A stretch of 32,660 nucleotides of DNA from positions 1 to 32,660 of the forward strand of contig JAJQEF010000007.1 in assembly GCA_021201795.1 (NCBI GenBank), written 5' to 3'. The notes below the pieces were generated by a model. That model made no database searches and was not told where the DNA came from. It saw only the letters and a program-made list of their open reading frames with translations. Positions 17,354 through 25,259 of the stretch are shown here, in pieces (position 1 is the stretch's first letter; each line of letters starts with the position of its first letter). The translations under genes were made by a program, and so were the position numbers. The DNA is from Rikenellaceae bacterium. Its GTDB lineage: Bacteria; Bacteroidota; Bacteroidia; Bacteroidales; Rikenellaceae.

Positions 17354-18541
17354 ATGGCAAAACACAGGATAGCAATTCTTGGATCCACCGGATCTATCGG
17401 AAAGCAATCTTTGGAAATTATACGGAATAATAAGAATTTGTTTCAGGCAGAAGTTTTAACTGCAAACAATAACTGGCAGCTTCTTGTTAATCAGGCTATC
17501 GAGTTTTTGCCGGATAGCGTTGTCATTGCAAACGAATCTCATTATCTTAAAGTAAAAGAAGCTCTTGCTCGTTTCCCTATAAAAGTATATTCCGGGAAAA
17601 AATCCCTTGAAGAAATTGTAGAAAACGACAATATAGATACAGTAATATCCGCATTAGTGGGATATTCAGGTTTATTTCCAACGATAGCGGCTATAAAAGC
17701 CGGTAAGAAAATTGCTCTCGCAAATAAGGAAACACTGGTAGTTGCCGGCGAGATCGTAATGAAACTGGCAGAAGAATATATGGTGCCGATTCTTCCGGTC
17801 GATTCCGAACATTCAGCCATTTTTCAATGTCTTGTAGGAGAGAAAGGCGATCTGGAAAAAATTATCCTGACTGCGTCAGGAGGCCCGTTCCTCCATACTC
17901 CAATAAGAAAACTCAAGGATGTTACTGCGGAAGACGCTTTAAAGCATCCAAAATGGTCCATGGGAGCCAAAGTTACCATAGACTCTGCAACAATGATGAA
18001 TAAAGGTTTCGAAGTTATTGAAGCCAAGTGGCTATTTGGAGTCAATCCAAAGAACATAGAGGTAGTAATACATCCCCAGGCAGTAATTCACTCGATGGTA
18101 CAGTTTGCCGATGGCGCTATAAAAGCACAGTTGGGAAGCCCGGATATGAGAATTCCGATCCAGTATGCATTGACATTCCCGGAAAGAATTTTTCAAAAAA
18201 ATAATCGATATGATTTTCTAAAAGACGGTATTTTTAATTTTCATGAAGCTGAGCCTGCAAGATTCAGAAATCTTTTTCTTGCGTACAATGCTTTGAGGAG
18301 GGCAGGTAATTCTCCATGCGTTTTGAATGCGGCCAACGAAGTAGCTGTAGCTTCATTCCTCGACAGGAAAATAGGTTTTATAGATATGACAGAGGTTATA
18401 GAGCATACGCTCGAAAATGTTTCTTACATAGAATCTCCGTCATTAGATGATTATAGATTGAGCGATGCGGAATCCCGGATCGTAGCTGAAGAATATGTAA
18501 AAAAAAATAAGAACAAAAAATTGATATGTGGATTAAAATAG
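17354..18541 (+). CDS. dxr: 1-deoxy-D-xylulose-5-phosphate reductoisomerase
   Basis: Dxr makes 2-C-methyl-D-erythritol 4-phosphate, the second step of the MEP isoprenoid pathway, using NADPH. The 395-residue protein shows the NADPH loop ILGSTGSIGKQSL at residues 7-19, the ALANKETLVVAG block near 120, the metal and substrate motif PVDSEHSAIFQCL near 147, ASGGPFL, and SMGAKVTIDSATMMNKG. All are intact. It overlaps rseP by 16 bases. Isoprenoids from this path also feed undecaprenyl phosphate, the carrier used by the MraY and MurG enzymes encoded in this window. Confidence 0.95.
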   Translation: MAKHRIAILGSTGSIGKQSLEIIRNNKNLFQAEVLTANNNWQLLVNQAIEFLPDSVVIANESHYLKVKEALARFPIKVYSGKKSLEEIVENDNIDTVISALVGYSGLFPTIAAIKAGKKIALANKETLVVAGEIVMKLAEEYMVPILPVDSEHSAIFQCLVGEKGDLEKIILTASGGPFLHTPIRKLKDVTAEDALKHPKWSMGAKVTIDSATMMNKGFEVIEAKWLFGVNPKNIEVVIHPQAVIHSMVQFADGAIKAQLGSPDMRIPIQYALTFPERIFQKNNRYDFLKDGIFNFHEAEPARFRNLFLAYNALRRAGNSPCVLNAANEVAVASFLDRKIGFIDMTEVIEHTLENVSYIESPSLDDYRLSDAESRIVAEEYVKKNKNKKLICGLK

Positions 18542-19863
18542 GACAACTGATATTAAGTTTATCCCTTCTGGTAATAGTACACGAATTAGGGCACTTTCTT
18601 TTTGCGAAATTATTTAAATGCCGTGTAGAAAAATTTTATTTGTTTTTCAATCCATGGTTCTCATTATTTAAATTTAAAATAGGTGAAACCACTTATGGGA
18701 TAGGCTGGATACCTTTTGGAGGATATGTTAAAATATCCGGGATGATAGATGAATCCATGGACACAGAGCAAATGAAACAGCCTCCAAAGCCTTATGAATT
18801 CCGATCTAAACCGGCATGGCAACGCCTTCTGATAATGATCGGGGGGGTAGCCATGAATGTAATACTTGCCGCTGCTATCTACATAGGGCTTAGTTATAAA
18901 TACGGAGATTCCTATATATCGGCAGAGAATGCCAAGTATGGGTTTCAATTCAGCGAATTAGCACAGGAAATAGGATTCCGGAACGGAGACAAAATACTCA
19001 GTATCGAAGGAAAGCCTGTTGATAATTACAATGAAGTTTTCTTTTCTATTATACTGGATCAGGTGAAATCCGTAGAGGTGGAAAGAAACGGAGAGAAGGT
19101 TCCTGTAAATATCGATCCTGATTTTCTTCCCCGTATTTTGAAGGAAAAAAAAACATTTATGGCACCTCTTGTCCCATTTGTCATTTATAATGTAGCAGAT
19201 AACAGCGGAGCTCAATTGGCCGGAATAATTAACGGAGATACCATATTAACTATCAATGGTCAACCTGCGTTCCTTTCAGACCAAACCCTTAAAACAATAG
19301 GCGAGAATAAAGGAGGTCAAATAAATATGGAGATAGCAAGAGATTCCGCAGGTTATCGCCAAATTATAAACAAAACAATTCCTGTTTCCGAGAACGGCAC
19401 TATCGGTGTAGAACTCACACCTTTCATCGCTCTTCTGGATATCAGCAAAGTTGAATATAATATGATCTCAGCTATCCCTGCCGGTTTTAAAAGAGCAGGC
19501 ACTGAGATCAGCAATTATCTGAAACAGCTTAAATTAATGTTCAAGCCAAAAACCGAAGCATATAAATCTGTCGGAGGTTTTATAGCTATAGGGAACATAT
19601 TTCCTGATACATGGAGCTGGTACAACTTCTGGAATATTACCGCATTGTTATCGATAATGCTTGCCGTAATGAATTTGTTACCAATACCTGCGTTAGACGG
19701 AGGACACGTAATGTTCCTTTTGTATGAAGTTATAACAAGACGAAAACCAAGCGATAAATTCCTGGAAAAGGCTCAAATGGTGGGTTTAGTTCTTTTACTT
19801 GCCCTACTTCTTTATGCGAACGGTAATGATGTATCCAAGTTGATTTCAAAATGGATCTCATGA
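18526..19863 (+). CDS. rseP: Site-2 intramembrane zinc metalloprotease RseP
   Basis: This 445-residue polytopic M50 protease has the catalytic H19-E-L-G-H23 in its first membrane segment and the second metal motif [13 protein letters not shown] near residue 385. Two PDZ-like regions lie between them (about 130-200 and 220-290). The [10 protein letters not shown] loop near residue 64 is typical. It cleaves membrane-spanning substrates, classically anti-sigma factors and leftover signal peptides. The start inside the end of dxr is supported by the conserved first membrane segment. It ends in an ATGA overlap with rdgB. Confidence 0.95.
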   Translation: MWIKIGQLILSLSLLVIVHELGHFLFAKLFKCRVEKFYLFFNPWFSLFKFKIGETTYGIGWIPFGGYVKISGMIDESMDTEQMKQPPKPYEFRSKPAWQRLLIMIGGVAMNVILAAAIYIGLSYKYGDSYISAENAKYGFQFSELAQEIGFRNGDKILSIEGKPVDNYNEVFFSIILDQVKSVEVERNGEKVPVNIDPDFLPRILKEKKTFMAPLVPFVIYNVADNSGAQLAGIINGDTILTINGQPAFLSDQTLKTIGENKGGQINMEIARDSAGYRQIINKTIPVSENGTIGVELTPFIALLDISKVEYNMISAIPAGFKRAGTEISNYLKQLKLMFKPKTEAYKSVGGFIAIGNIFPDTWSWYNFWNITALLSIMLAVMNLLPIPALDGGHVMFLLYEVITRRKPSDKFLEKAQMVGLVLLLALLLYANGNDVSKLISKWIS

Positions 19864-20441
19864 AACTGATCTTTGCTACAAACAATTTAAATAAGCTCAG
19901 GGAGGTACAGAAAATAATCGGGGAAGATTTTGAAATTTCCACTCCGGCAGACTATGGCATTACCGAAGATATACCTGAAACTCAGGAAACGCTGGAAGGC
20001 AATGCACTGGAAAAAGCGAGGTATATTTATAAGAGGACGAAAATAAATTGTTTTGCAGATGACACCGGTCTCGAAGTAGAAGTTCTAAATAATGCTCCGG
20101 GAGTTTATTCGGCAAGATATGCGGGTATCGAGAAGGACAACGAGGCAAATATCTCACTTCTTCTAAAAAATATGGCCGAAACCACTAATAGAAAAGCGCA
20201 GTTCAGAACAGCAATAGCACTGATTCTTGGTGGTAAGGAATTTCTGTTCGAAGGTATCGTGAGAGGGAAAATACTTACAGAAAAAAAGGGAGATAAAGGC
20301 TTCGGATATGATCCGGTTTTTCAGCCTGACGGATACGGAATTTCTTTTGCGGAAATGTCTCTCGAGGAAAAAAATCGTATAAGCCACAGGGGAACTGCTA
20401 TAAAAAAATTAGCGGATTTCTTAAAAAATGAAAACATATAA
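19860..20441 (+). CDS. rdgB: Non-canonical purine NTP pyrophosphatase RdgB (HAM1)
   Basis: RdgB hydrolyses XTP, ITP and dITP to monophosphates, keeping damaged purines out of nucleic acids. The family motifs are [12 protein letters not shown] near the N-terminus, [14 protein letters not shown], the [11 protein letters not shown] block, [17 protein letters not shown], and the C-terminal SHRGTA. I chose ATG at 19860, which overlaps the rseP stop as ATGA and gives MKLIFATNN (193 residues). An ATG at 19851 would add three residues. The 3' end overlaps recO by 14 bases. Confidence 0.95.
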   Translation: MKLIFATNNLNKLREVQKIIGEDFEISTPADYGITEDIPETQETLEGNALEKARYIYKRTKINCFADDTGLEVEVLNNAPGVYSARYAGIEKDNEANISLLLKNMAETTNRKAQFRTAIALILGGKEFLFEGIVRGKILTEKKGDKGFGYDPVFQPDGYGISFAEMSLEEKNRISHRGTAIKKLADFLKNENI

Positions 20442-21144
20442 AGCCAAAGGAATTGTCCTGAATTCTGTAAAATACGGAGAGTCCGGATTGATCTTATATT
20501 TATATACCGATCTTTTCGGACGTCAGGAATATATCGTTCAGGGTTTACGTTCCAAAGGAAAAAAAAACTCATTTTTTCAGCCTTTGTTTATTCTGGATTT
20601 TATCGGTTATGAACCTCGTTATGGTTCAATGCATAAAATAAAAGAAATTTCTCTTTCACCACCGTTGACAACGATCCCTTTTGACATAAGAAAAAATACT
20701 ATTTCTCTTTTTATAGCTGAGCTAATATACCGGATGGTGAGGGAAGCAAACTGCGACGCTAAATTATTTGAATTCATACATGATTCGATAATTACATTGG
20801 ATAACACTAATGAAGGAATATCCAATTTCCATATGTGGTTCCTTGTAAATTTAACTTATTTTCTCGGAATATATCCAGGAAATAATTATTGTAAAGACCA
20901 TTACTTCGATATTATAGCAGGAGAATTTACTAAAGACGTATCTTCGAGTCACACATATTTCAACCTGGAAGATTCGGAAATTCTGGGAAAATTTATGAAT
21001 GCGTCTGTTTCCGAAATTAATGATATAAAGTTATCAGGATTGAGAAGATCTAACTTCCTCAATTCCTTATTTACGTTTATCGGATATCATACGGATTCGA
21101 TAAACAAAATTAAATCGATAGACGTTCTAAAAGAAATTTTTTAA
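20428..21144 (+). CDS. recO: DNA repair protein RecO
   Basis: RecO, with RecR, loads RecA onto SSB-coated single-stranded DNA at gaps. The 238-residue length is usual. The N-terminal OB fold is clear: [20 protein letters not shown], then the [18 protein letters not shown] and [12 protein letters not shown] strands. The C-terminal helical domain is less conserved. Few cysteines are present, and I see no clear zinc finger. It is the last gene of the M23-dxr-rseP-rdgB-recO unit. Its TAA shares four bases (TTAA, 21141-21144) with the stop of a doubtful opposite-strand ORF. Confidence 0.9.
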   Translation: MKTYKAKGIVLNSVKYGESGLILYLYTDLFGRQEYIVQGLRSKGKKNSFFQPLFILDFIGYEPRYGSMHKIKEISLSPPLTTIPFDIRKNTISLFIAELIYRMVREANCDAKLFEFIHDSIITLDNTNEGISNFHMWFLVNLTYFLGIYPGNNYCKDHYFDIIAGEFTKDVSSSHTYFNLEDSEILGKFMNASVSEINDIKLSGLRRSNFLNSLFTFIGYHTDSINKIKSIDVLKEIF

Positions 21145-21287
21145 CCGCGTGTTTCTTTTTCTTTATCAGAAATATCCATATCTTCACAATCACAATCCAC
21201 ATTATCTAAACGGCTGCCTATTTCATTTATAGTATTCAGTAATTCTTCATTATCTACTATATTCTTATTTTCATTAATATTTCCCAT
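21141..21287 (-). CDS. Possible small acidic protein (48 aa), unknown function
   Basis: From an ATG at 21287 this frame encodes 48 residues starting MGNINENKN. It is acidic, with a DCDCED stretch holding its two cysteines and a charged C-terminus. A start 12 codons upstream (21323) would add a hydrophobic, tyrosine-rich leader that looks less like coding sequence. No ribosome-binding site, promoter or family match was recognised. It fills the gap between recO and the lipoprotein terminator. It may be real or a chance frame, and no function is proposed. Confidence 0.35.
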   Translation of the reverse strand: MGNINENKNIVDNEELLNTINEIGSRLDNVDCDCEDMDISDKEKETRG

Positions 21288-21344
21288 AGTCTTATATTTA
21301 TAAGAAAAGAGAACATAAATCAAGCCATTTGATTATATGATATA

Positions 21345-21375
21345 TAAAAACCCACAACCATTCACGGAAGTGGGT
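21345..21375 (-). terminator. Terminator of the small lipoprotein gene
   Basis: On the minus strand ACCCAC (21375-21370) pairs with GTGGGT (21355-21350). The 14-base interior can add a few pairs. A T-run follows (21350-21346). It lies 27 bases beyond the lipoprotein stop codon. Confidence 0.65.
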
Positions 21376-21402
21376 AATAAAAAATATATTTTCTTTAATT
21401 CA

Positions 21403-21759
21403 TCAATCTGTTTCCGAGCTTTTAAACAAAATAAATAATGCCTCGTTCGTTTCCTGCCTCACTACTTTCATTTGGTCCGATGCCACCGAACATTTCAATT
21501 TATCGCCGTTTTCTTTCGGCCGAAGGTAGATATCATAATTCTGAACTTCATAATCATACCATGCTCCCGTACCGCCAATATTCAAATAACAACCTTCATT
21601 AGCTGTAAATCCTAATGACACATTCCTGCCATCAGTGGTGGAACCCTTCCAGACCGTTCCGACAAAATTCTCCGGATTTTCGTACTTTTCTTTTTTGGAA
21701 CATCCGATAAAGGTTAATAAAAGTAATATAAGAATAGCGGATTGTTTTACTTGCTTCAT
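21403..21759 (-). CDS. Small lipoprotein of unknown function
   Basis: This 118-residue protein begins with a lipoprotein signal peptide: basic MKQVKQ, a hydrophobic stretch, and the lipobox TFIGC with the lipidated cysteine at position 20. The mature part of about 98 residues looks beta-rich (VGTVWKGSTTDG, YDYEVQNYDIYL) and recalls small lipocalin-like or META-like domains of Bacteroidota lipoproteins. I could not assign it to a family. It should be anchored in the periplasm or outer membrane. It stands alone between its terminator and the tmRNA terminator, and no clear -7 box was found upstream. Confidence 0.75.
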   Translation of the reverse strand: MKQVKQSAILILLLLTFIGCSKKEKYENPENFVGTVWKGSTTDGRNVSLGFTANEGCYLNIGGTGAWYDYEVQNYDIYLRPKENGDKLKCSVASDQMKVVRQETNEALFILFKSSETD

Positions 21760-21941
21760 TTACTTATTGTATTTCATTAGTCAATATTATATCAGCCTAA
21801 TAATAACGGGTCATTATGGCCGGTAGTATCTATTATTATCAATATTTAACAAATATATATAAATATACCACAGGAAAACAAGTGTAAGGAGATTTATTAA
21901 ATAATTTTATGGTCATACATACGATCATACAGCAAGATTAT
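21760..21941. other. AT-rich intergenic stretch
   Basis: This is non-coding sequence between the lipoprotein start and the tmRNA terminator. It should hold the lipoprotein promoter, but no TAnnTTTG match at a sensible distance was found. No other feature is seen. Confidence 0.5.
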
Positions 21942-21978
21942 AAAAAAAATAACCAACTGATAACCAGCTAGTTATTTT
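21942..21978 (-). terminator. Terminator of tmRNA
   Basis: In the minus-strand transcript AAAAUAACUAGCUG (21978-21965) pairs with CAGUUGGUUAUUUU (21959-21946) over 14 bp, with two G-U pairs and a 5-base loop, and a further U-run follows. On the plus strand the two G-U pairs would be C-A mismatches, which supports the minus direction. It begins 19 bases past the tmRNA 3' end. Confidence 0.75.
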
Positions 21979-21996
21979 AAGATAATTTTTACCCTG

Positions 21997-22395
21997 TGGA
22001 GCTGGAGGGATTCGAACCCTCGTCCAAACAAGGAACCCAAAAGCTTTCTACATGCTTAGTTTCCGCTTAATTGTCGGGATTAAATTACGGGAGAAACTAC
22101 CGAAACTAAAATCCTTATCCTATAAAATTTCGCATGGAATTATAGGAATCATCCACACTATCTTTTCAAATTGATACCCCGTACGCTTCATACTGAAAAG
22201 CAAAGTATTCTGCTGGATACTCGTCAGACAATCACCTTGGATAATCCGATTAAGATAATTTTCTCTGAAAATTATGCAGCGAGTGCATAGCTATTATTGC
22301 CATTTGTAGTTTGAAAGTTGATATTTACGAGCTCCCTTACAACGCTCGGCATGCTTACAGTCAGATTCTGCCTGCTGTCAAAACCGGTCAGCCCC
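21997..22395 (-). ncRNA. ssrA: Transfer-messenger RNA (tmRNA)
   Basis: tmRNA rescues stalled ribosomes and tags the nascent protein for degradation. The 5' end GGGGCTGACCGGTTTTGACAG and the 3' end with the T-arm GGTTCGAATCCC are both clear. They pair as a 7-bp acceptor stem, GGGGCUG with CAGCUCC, followed by the discriminator A at 21997. CCA is not encoded. The tag frame at 22301-22272 reads GNNSYALAA and a TAA stop, close to the GENNYALAA-type tags of Bacteroidales. The exact resume codon is inferred from those relatives. The gene is about 399 bases, one piece rather than permuted, with its own promoter and terminator. Confidence 0.95.
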
Positions 22396-22412
22396 GATCA
22401 ATAAATAGTTTG

Positions 22413-22445
22413 CAAATATAATACAAAACGTGCAAATTATCCAAA
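22413..22445 (-). promoter_or_regulatory. Promoter of tmRNA
   Basis: On the minus strand a -33 TTTG (22445-22442) and a perfect -7 TATATTTG (22420-22413) are 21 bases apart. The -7 box lies about 18 bases before the mature 5' end, which leaves a short leader for RNase P to remove. Confidence 0.65.
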
Positions 22446-22481
22446 ATGTTTTTCACAATTACCATTTTACATATTTAATAT

Positions 22482-22489
22482 TATCTTTG
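22482..22489 (+). promoter_or_regulatory. -7 box of the lgt promoter
   Basis: TATCTTTG matches TAnnTTTG exactly, 17 bases before the lgt ATG. No strong -33 is seen. It is divergent from the tmRNA promoter in the same 111-base gap. Confidence 0.5.
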
Positions 22490-22506
22490 CTTTAAATAAA
22501 TTCGAT

Positions 22507-23325
22507 ATGCTATCTTTTATAAGTAATTATATCACTTGGGATGTCGATCCTGCCATATTTACAATCGCCGGAAGAGAAATAAGATACTATGCTCTGCTAT
22601 GGACCTTCTCTATAATAGTAGGTTGGTACCTGATGGGCAAAATGATAAAAAAAGAAGGTAAGAGCGAGAAAGTTCTCGATTCCATATTCTGGTACGGTGT
22701 AATATCTATTATAATAGGAGCACGGCTTGGACACGTATTTTTCTATGAAGCAGAGTATTATCTGACAAACCCCTACAAAATATTATACATCTGGGAAGGG
22801 GGACTTGCCAGCCACGGAGCTGCGATCGGACTTTTAATTGGACTATGGTTATTTTCCCGTAAAAATAAACTTCCGTATATATGGTCGTTGGATCGAATCG
22901 GAATACCTGTAGCAATAGGCGGAGCTGCCGTAAGAATAGGCAATCTGTTTAATTCCGAGATCTACGGCACTGTTACGGAAAAACCATGGGGATTTATCTT
23001 CGTCCAGAACGGTGAAACACTTCCGATGCATCCTACACAGATTTATGAAGCGATCGCATACCTCATTATATTCGTCATTCTTTTATGGATGTACTTCAGA
23101 AAGGATCTCGCACGGAAAATTCCGGGGCTCATGTTCGGTTTTTTTCTGGTAACTCTGTTTGCATCCAGATTTTTCATCGAATTCGTAAAAAATCCTCAGG
23201 AAGATTTTGAACAGAATATGTTAATTAATATGGGACAGATACTTTCTCTTCCATTTATCATTGTCGGAATATATCTGATGATACGTGCTATTTTAAAGTA
23301 TAACTTTAAAAATAAGAAAAAATGA
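22507..23325 (+). CDS. lgt: Prolipoprotein diacylglyceryl transferase Lgt
   Basis: Lgt moves a diacylglyceryl group from phosphatidylglycerol to the lipobox cysteine, the first step of lipoprotein maturation in the inner membrane. The 272-residue polytopic protein has the GGLASHGAAIG block with the essential histidine (near residue 103) and the signature GGAAVRIGNLFNSEIYG (about 139-155) with its Arg, Asn and Glu. The HPTQIYEA block follows. All are intact. The two lipoproteins in this window would be substrates. Its end overlaps the HU-like/SPOR gene by four bases. Confidence 0.95.
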   Translation: MLSFISNYITWDVDPAIFTIAGREIRYYALLWTFSIIVGWYLMGKMIKKEGKSEKVLDSIFWYGVISIIIGARLGHVFFYEAEYYLTNPYKILYIWEGGLASHGAAIGLLIGLWLFSRKNKLPYIWSLDRIGIPVAIGGAAVRIGNLFNSEIYGTVTEKPWGFIFVQNGETLPMHPTQIYEAIAYLIIFVILLWMYFRKDLARKIPGLMFGFFLVTLFASRFFIEFVKNPQEDFEQNMLINMGQILSLPFIIVGIYLMIRAILKYNFKNKKK

Positions 23326-24173
23326 ATGTTATCAATAATATAATATTTAATTTGCTGTCGGCACATAAATCCGTTTCATTACCTGAAATAGGGACATTAA
23401 CCGTCGAACAGGAAAAAAAAGAGAAAAATGGATTATTCATTATAAATAACAAAATTATGTATGGGGAAGACATTATTCCAGAATTGAATCTTATCGATAA
23501 GATTCACAATCAATCGGGAATACCGACAAAAGACATTTTGTATAATTACAAAAAATGGCTCGCGGAAATAAAGAACGAAAACGGTGGCTATACTATTCCG
23601 AGGGTAGGAGAGGTTGTTGAGGATAACGGAACAAAAAAGTTTATTATAAATAATGAATTAGGCTCTCTCATGAATCAGGATATTCCTGACGATGAATCGG
23701 AAAAAGACATTGCCGAAAATGAGAATGTAACGGTTGTGCAGGAAATACCTCCTAAAAAGAATAATTCTGCAAAATTGATTTTTGCATTACTCCTGTTGGC
23801 TGCTATCGGTGTAGGGGGATATTATTATTTTAATGGAGAAACAAAATTACTTCAAATAGAAAAAGAAACAACTCCTGTCTCTCCTGTTGAAAAAGAACAG
23901 GAAAAAACAGATACCCTCCAGAAAAATATAGATATTGTGGCTAATACAGGACCAATGTTCCATGTTATCGGCGGAGTATTCAGTGTAAAAGAAAATGCGG
24001 AACGTTTTATAGAAAATCTCGGTGTTAAAACCAACTACGATCCTATAATAATTCCCAAAGGTGATACGTATATGGTCAGTCTAATGAGGTTTTCGAATAG
24101 GGAGGATGCTGTTACGGAAGTACGTAAGGTTCCGTCAGTCGACAGAGAGATATGGATTTACGAACAGAAGTAA
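23322..24173 (+). CDS. Membrane protein with HU-like (CCDC81-type) N-terminus and C-terminal SPOR domain
   Basis: This 283-residue protein has an N-terminal cytoplasmic region (1-115) resembling the two HU-like CCDC81 domains found in Bacteroidota (LLSAHKSVSLPEIGTLTV and later GGYTIPRVGEVV). An acidic linker follows, then one membrane segment (about 150-170), a polar linker, and a periplasmic SPOR domain (about 209-283, starting GPMFHVIGGVFS). SPOR domains bind glycan strands stripped of stem peptides at the division septum. HU-like folds are usually DNA-binding, though the CCDC81 kind is thought to bind proteins. A link between septal wall and a cytoplasmic partner is a reasonable inference. 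It overlaps lgt and ends at a terminator. Confidence 0.8.
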   Translation: MNVINNIIFNLLSAHKSVSLPEIGTLTVEQEKKEKNGLFIINNKIMYGEDIIPELNLIDKIHNQSGIPTKDILYNYKKWLAEIKNENGGYTIPRVGEVVEDNGTKKFIINNELGSLMNQDIPDDESEKDIAENENVTVVQEIPPKKNNSAKLIFALLLLAAIGVGGYYYFNGETKLLQIEKETTPVSPVEKEQEKTDTLQKNIDIVANTGPMFHVIGGVFSVKENAERFIENLGVKTNYDPIIIPKGDTYMVSLMRFSNREDAVTEVRKVPSVDREIWIYEQK

Positions 24174-24180
24174 AATAAAT

Positions 24181-24210
24181 AAAAAAGACCGTCGGTTGAC
24201 GGTCTTTTTT
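24181..24210. terminator. Bidirectional terminator between the SPOR gene and rhaT
   Basis: AAAAAAGACCGTC (24181-24193) and GACGGTCTTTTTT (24198-24210) form a perfect 13-bp stem with a GGTT loop. The A and T tracts make it active in both directions for the convergent genes ending at 24173 and 24225. Confidence 0.95.
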
Positions 24211-24224
24211 ATTTATAAATTCTT

Positions 24225-25256
24225 TTATACCAGATTAGGATAGAACACTGAGAAAACCAGAATCAATAATCCGATTATTAAAACTGCTAACGTCTTCGTA
24301 CTACACCCCTTCCATTCTTTAAGAATAATTCCCCATACATTACTGAATGTAACATTCAGAGCCATAAGGATACTCCATGAGAATGCCAATAAGACAGGAG
24401 AGTCAACAAAGCAACTCTTACCCATTTCCAATCCAAAGAACTGCGAGTACCAAAGTACACCGGCAAGACAACAGAAAAGGATGTTGTTCACCAGAACTCC
24501 TGACGGAACTCCGAAGTATTCTTCACCTGTTTTATTTTTAACGTTCTGGAAAATACAGTAGACAGCATTGGTTATAAAACCTCCCATTGTAACTAAAAGA
24601 ATAGTTGGAAGCCCTGCAAACAATGGCTGGATACCTAAAGCGATCGCTTTTTCCTTAATCGGAGTAGCAGCGTCGAGTCCCAGAGCGAAACATGCACTCA
24701 TAACACCGGCAAGCAATGCTACCAATAGACCTTTGGTCAAAGCGAAATCTTTGATGGCGGCTTTCTTTTCCTCTTCTGTCATATTCTTAGCACGCAAAGA
24801 ACCGGCATATCCGATCACTGCAATACCAGCCAAGGTAATACATACTCCCACAAGAAGAATCAAGCCTTGTCCACTGAAAAGATTATCTCCAGCAAAAATC
24901 GCAGGCAAAAGGGTACCGAATGCAGAACAAGTTCCAAGGGAAATAGACTGTCCTAAAGCAACTCCCAGATAACGCATACTGAGTCCGAATGTCAAACCTC
25001 CGACACCCCAGAGAACACCGTAAATTATCGCTTTAATAGTTGCACCACCGTCAGTTCCATATAATTCCCCGAGAGAACCGCCCTGACTTGTCGCGATAAG
25101 AGCCCCGATCAGGGGAAAACCCAACCAGGCAAAGATACCCTGCACCAGCCAGAAATTCTCCCATGACCACTCTTTTACTTTCTTGATAGGTACGTACGAA
25201 CTCGATTGTCCGAAACTACCTATCGCAATTATTAACAATCCTAAAAGAACTTCCAT
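24225..25256 (-). CDS. rhaT: L-rhamnose/proton symporter RhaT
   Basis: This 343-residue protein has about ten hydrophobic segments and the RhaT-family N-terminus LIIAIGSFGQSSSYVPIKKVKEWSWE-like start, broken here by membrane sequence (residues 7-32). It also has the GVLWGVGGLTFGLSMRYLG block near 86 and the LLVGVCITLAGIAVIGYAG segment. It imports L-rhamnose across the inner membrane with protons. It is the last gene of rhaB-rhaA-rhaT, three bases after rhaA, and ends at a strong bidirectional terminator. Confidence 0.9.
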   Translation of the reverse strand: MEVLLGLLIIAIGSFGQSSSYVPIKKVKEWSWENFWLVQGIFAWLGFPLIGALIATSQGGSLGELYGTDGGATIKAIIYGVLWGVGGLTFGLSMRYLGVALGQSISLGTCSAFGTLLPAIFAGDNLFSGQGLILLVGVCITLAGIAVIGYAGSLRAKNMTEEEKKAAIKDFALTKGLLVALLAGVMSACFALGLDAATPIKEKAIALGIQPLFAGLPTILLVTMGGFITNAVYCIFQNVKNKTGEEYFGVPSGVLVNNILFCCLAGVLWYSQFFGLEMGKSCFVDSPVLLAFSWSILMALNVTFSNVWGIILKEWKGCSTKTLAVLIIGLLILVFSVFYPNLV

Positions 25257-25259
25257 AGA

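Noticed and set aside
21997-22050. Apparent tRNA T-arm, suggesting a tRNA gene
   Set aside because: There is no anticodon arm next to it. The matching acceptor strand lies about 390 bases away with a tag-coding frame between, so it is the 3' end of tmRNA.
24568-24972. 134-codon open frame antisense to rhaT
   Set aside because: It is rich in Pro, Ala and Lys, the expected mirror of hydrophobic membrane codons, and it lies inside a well-conserved gene.
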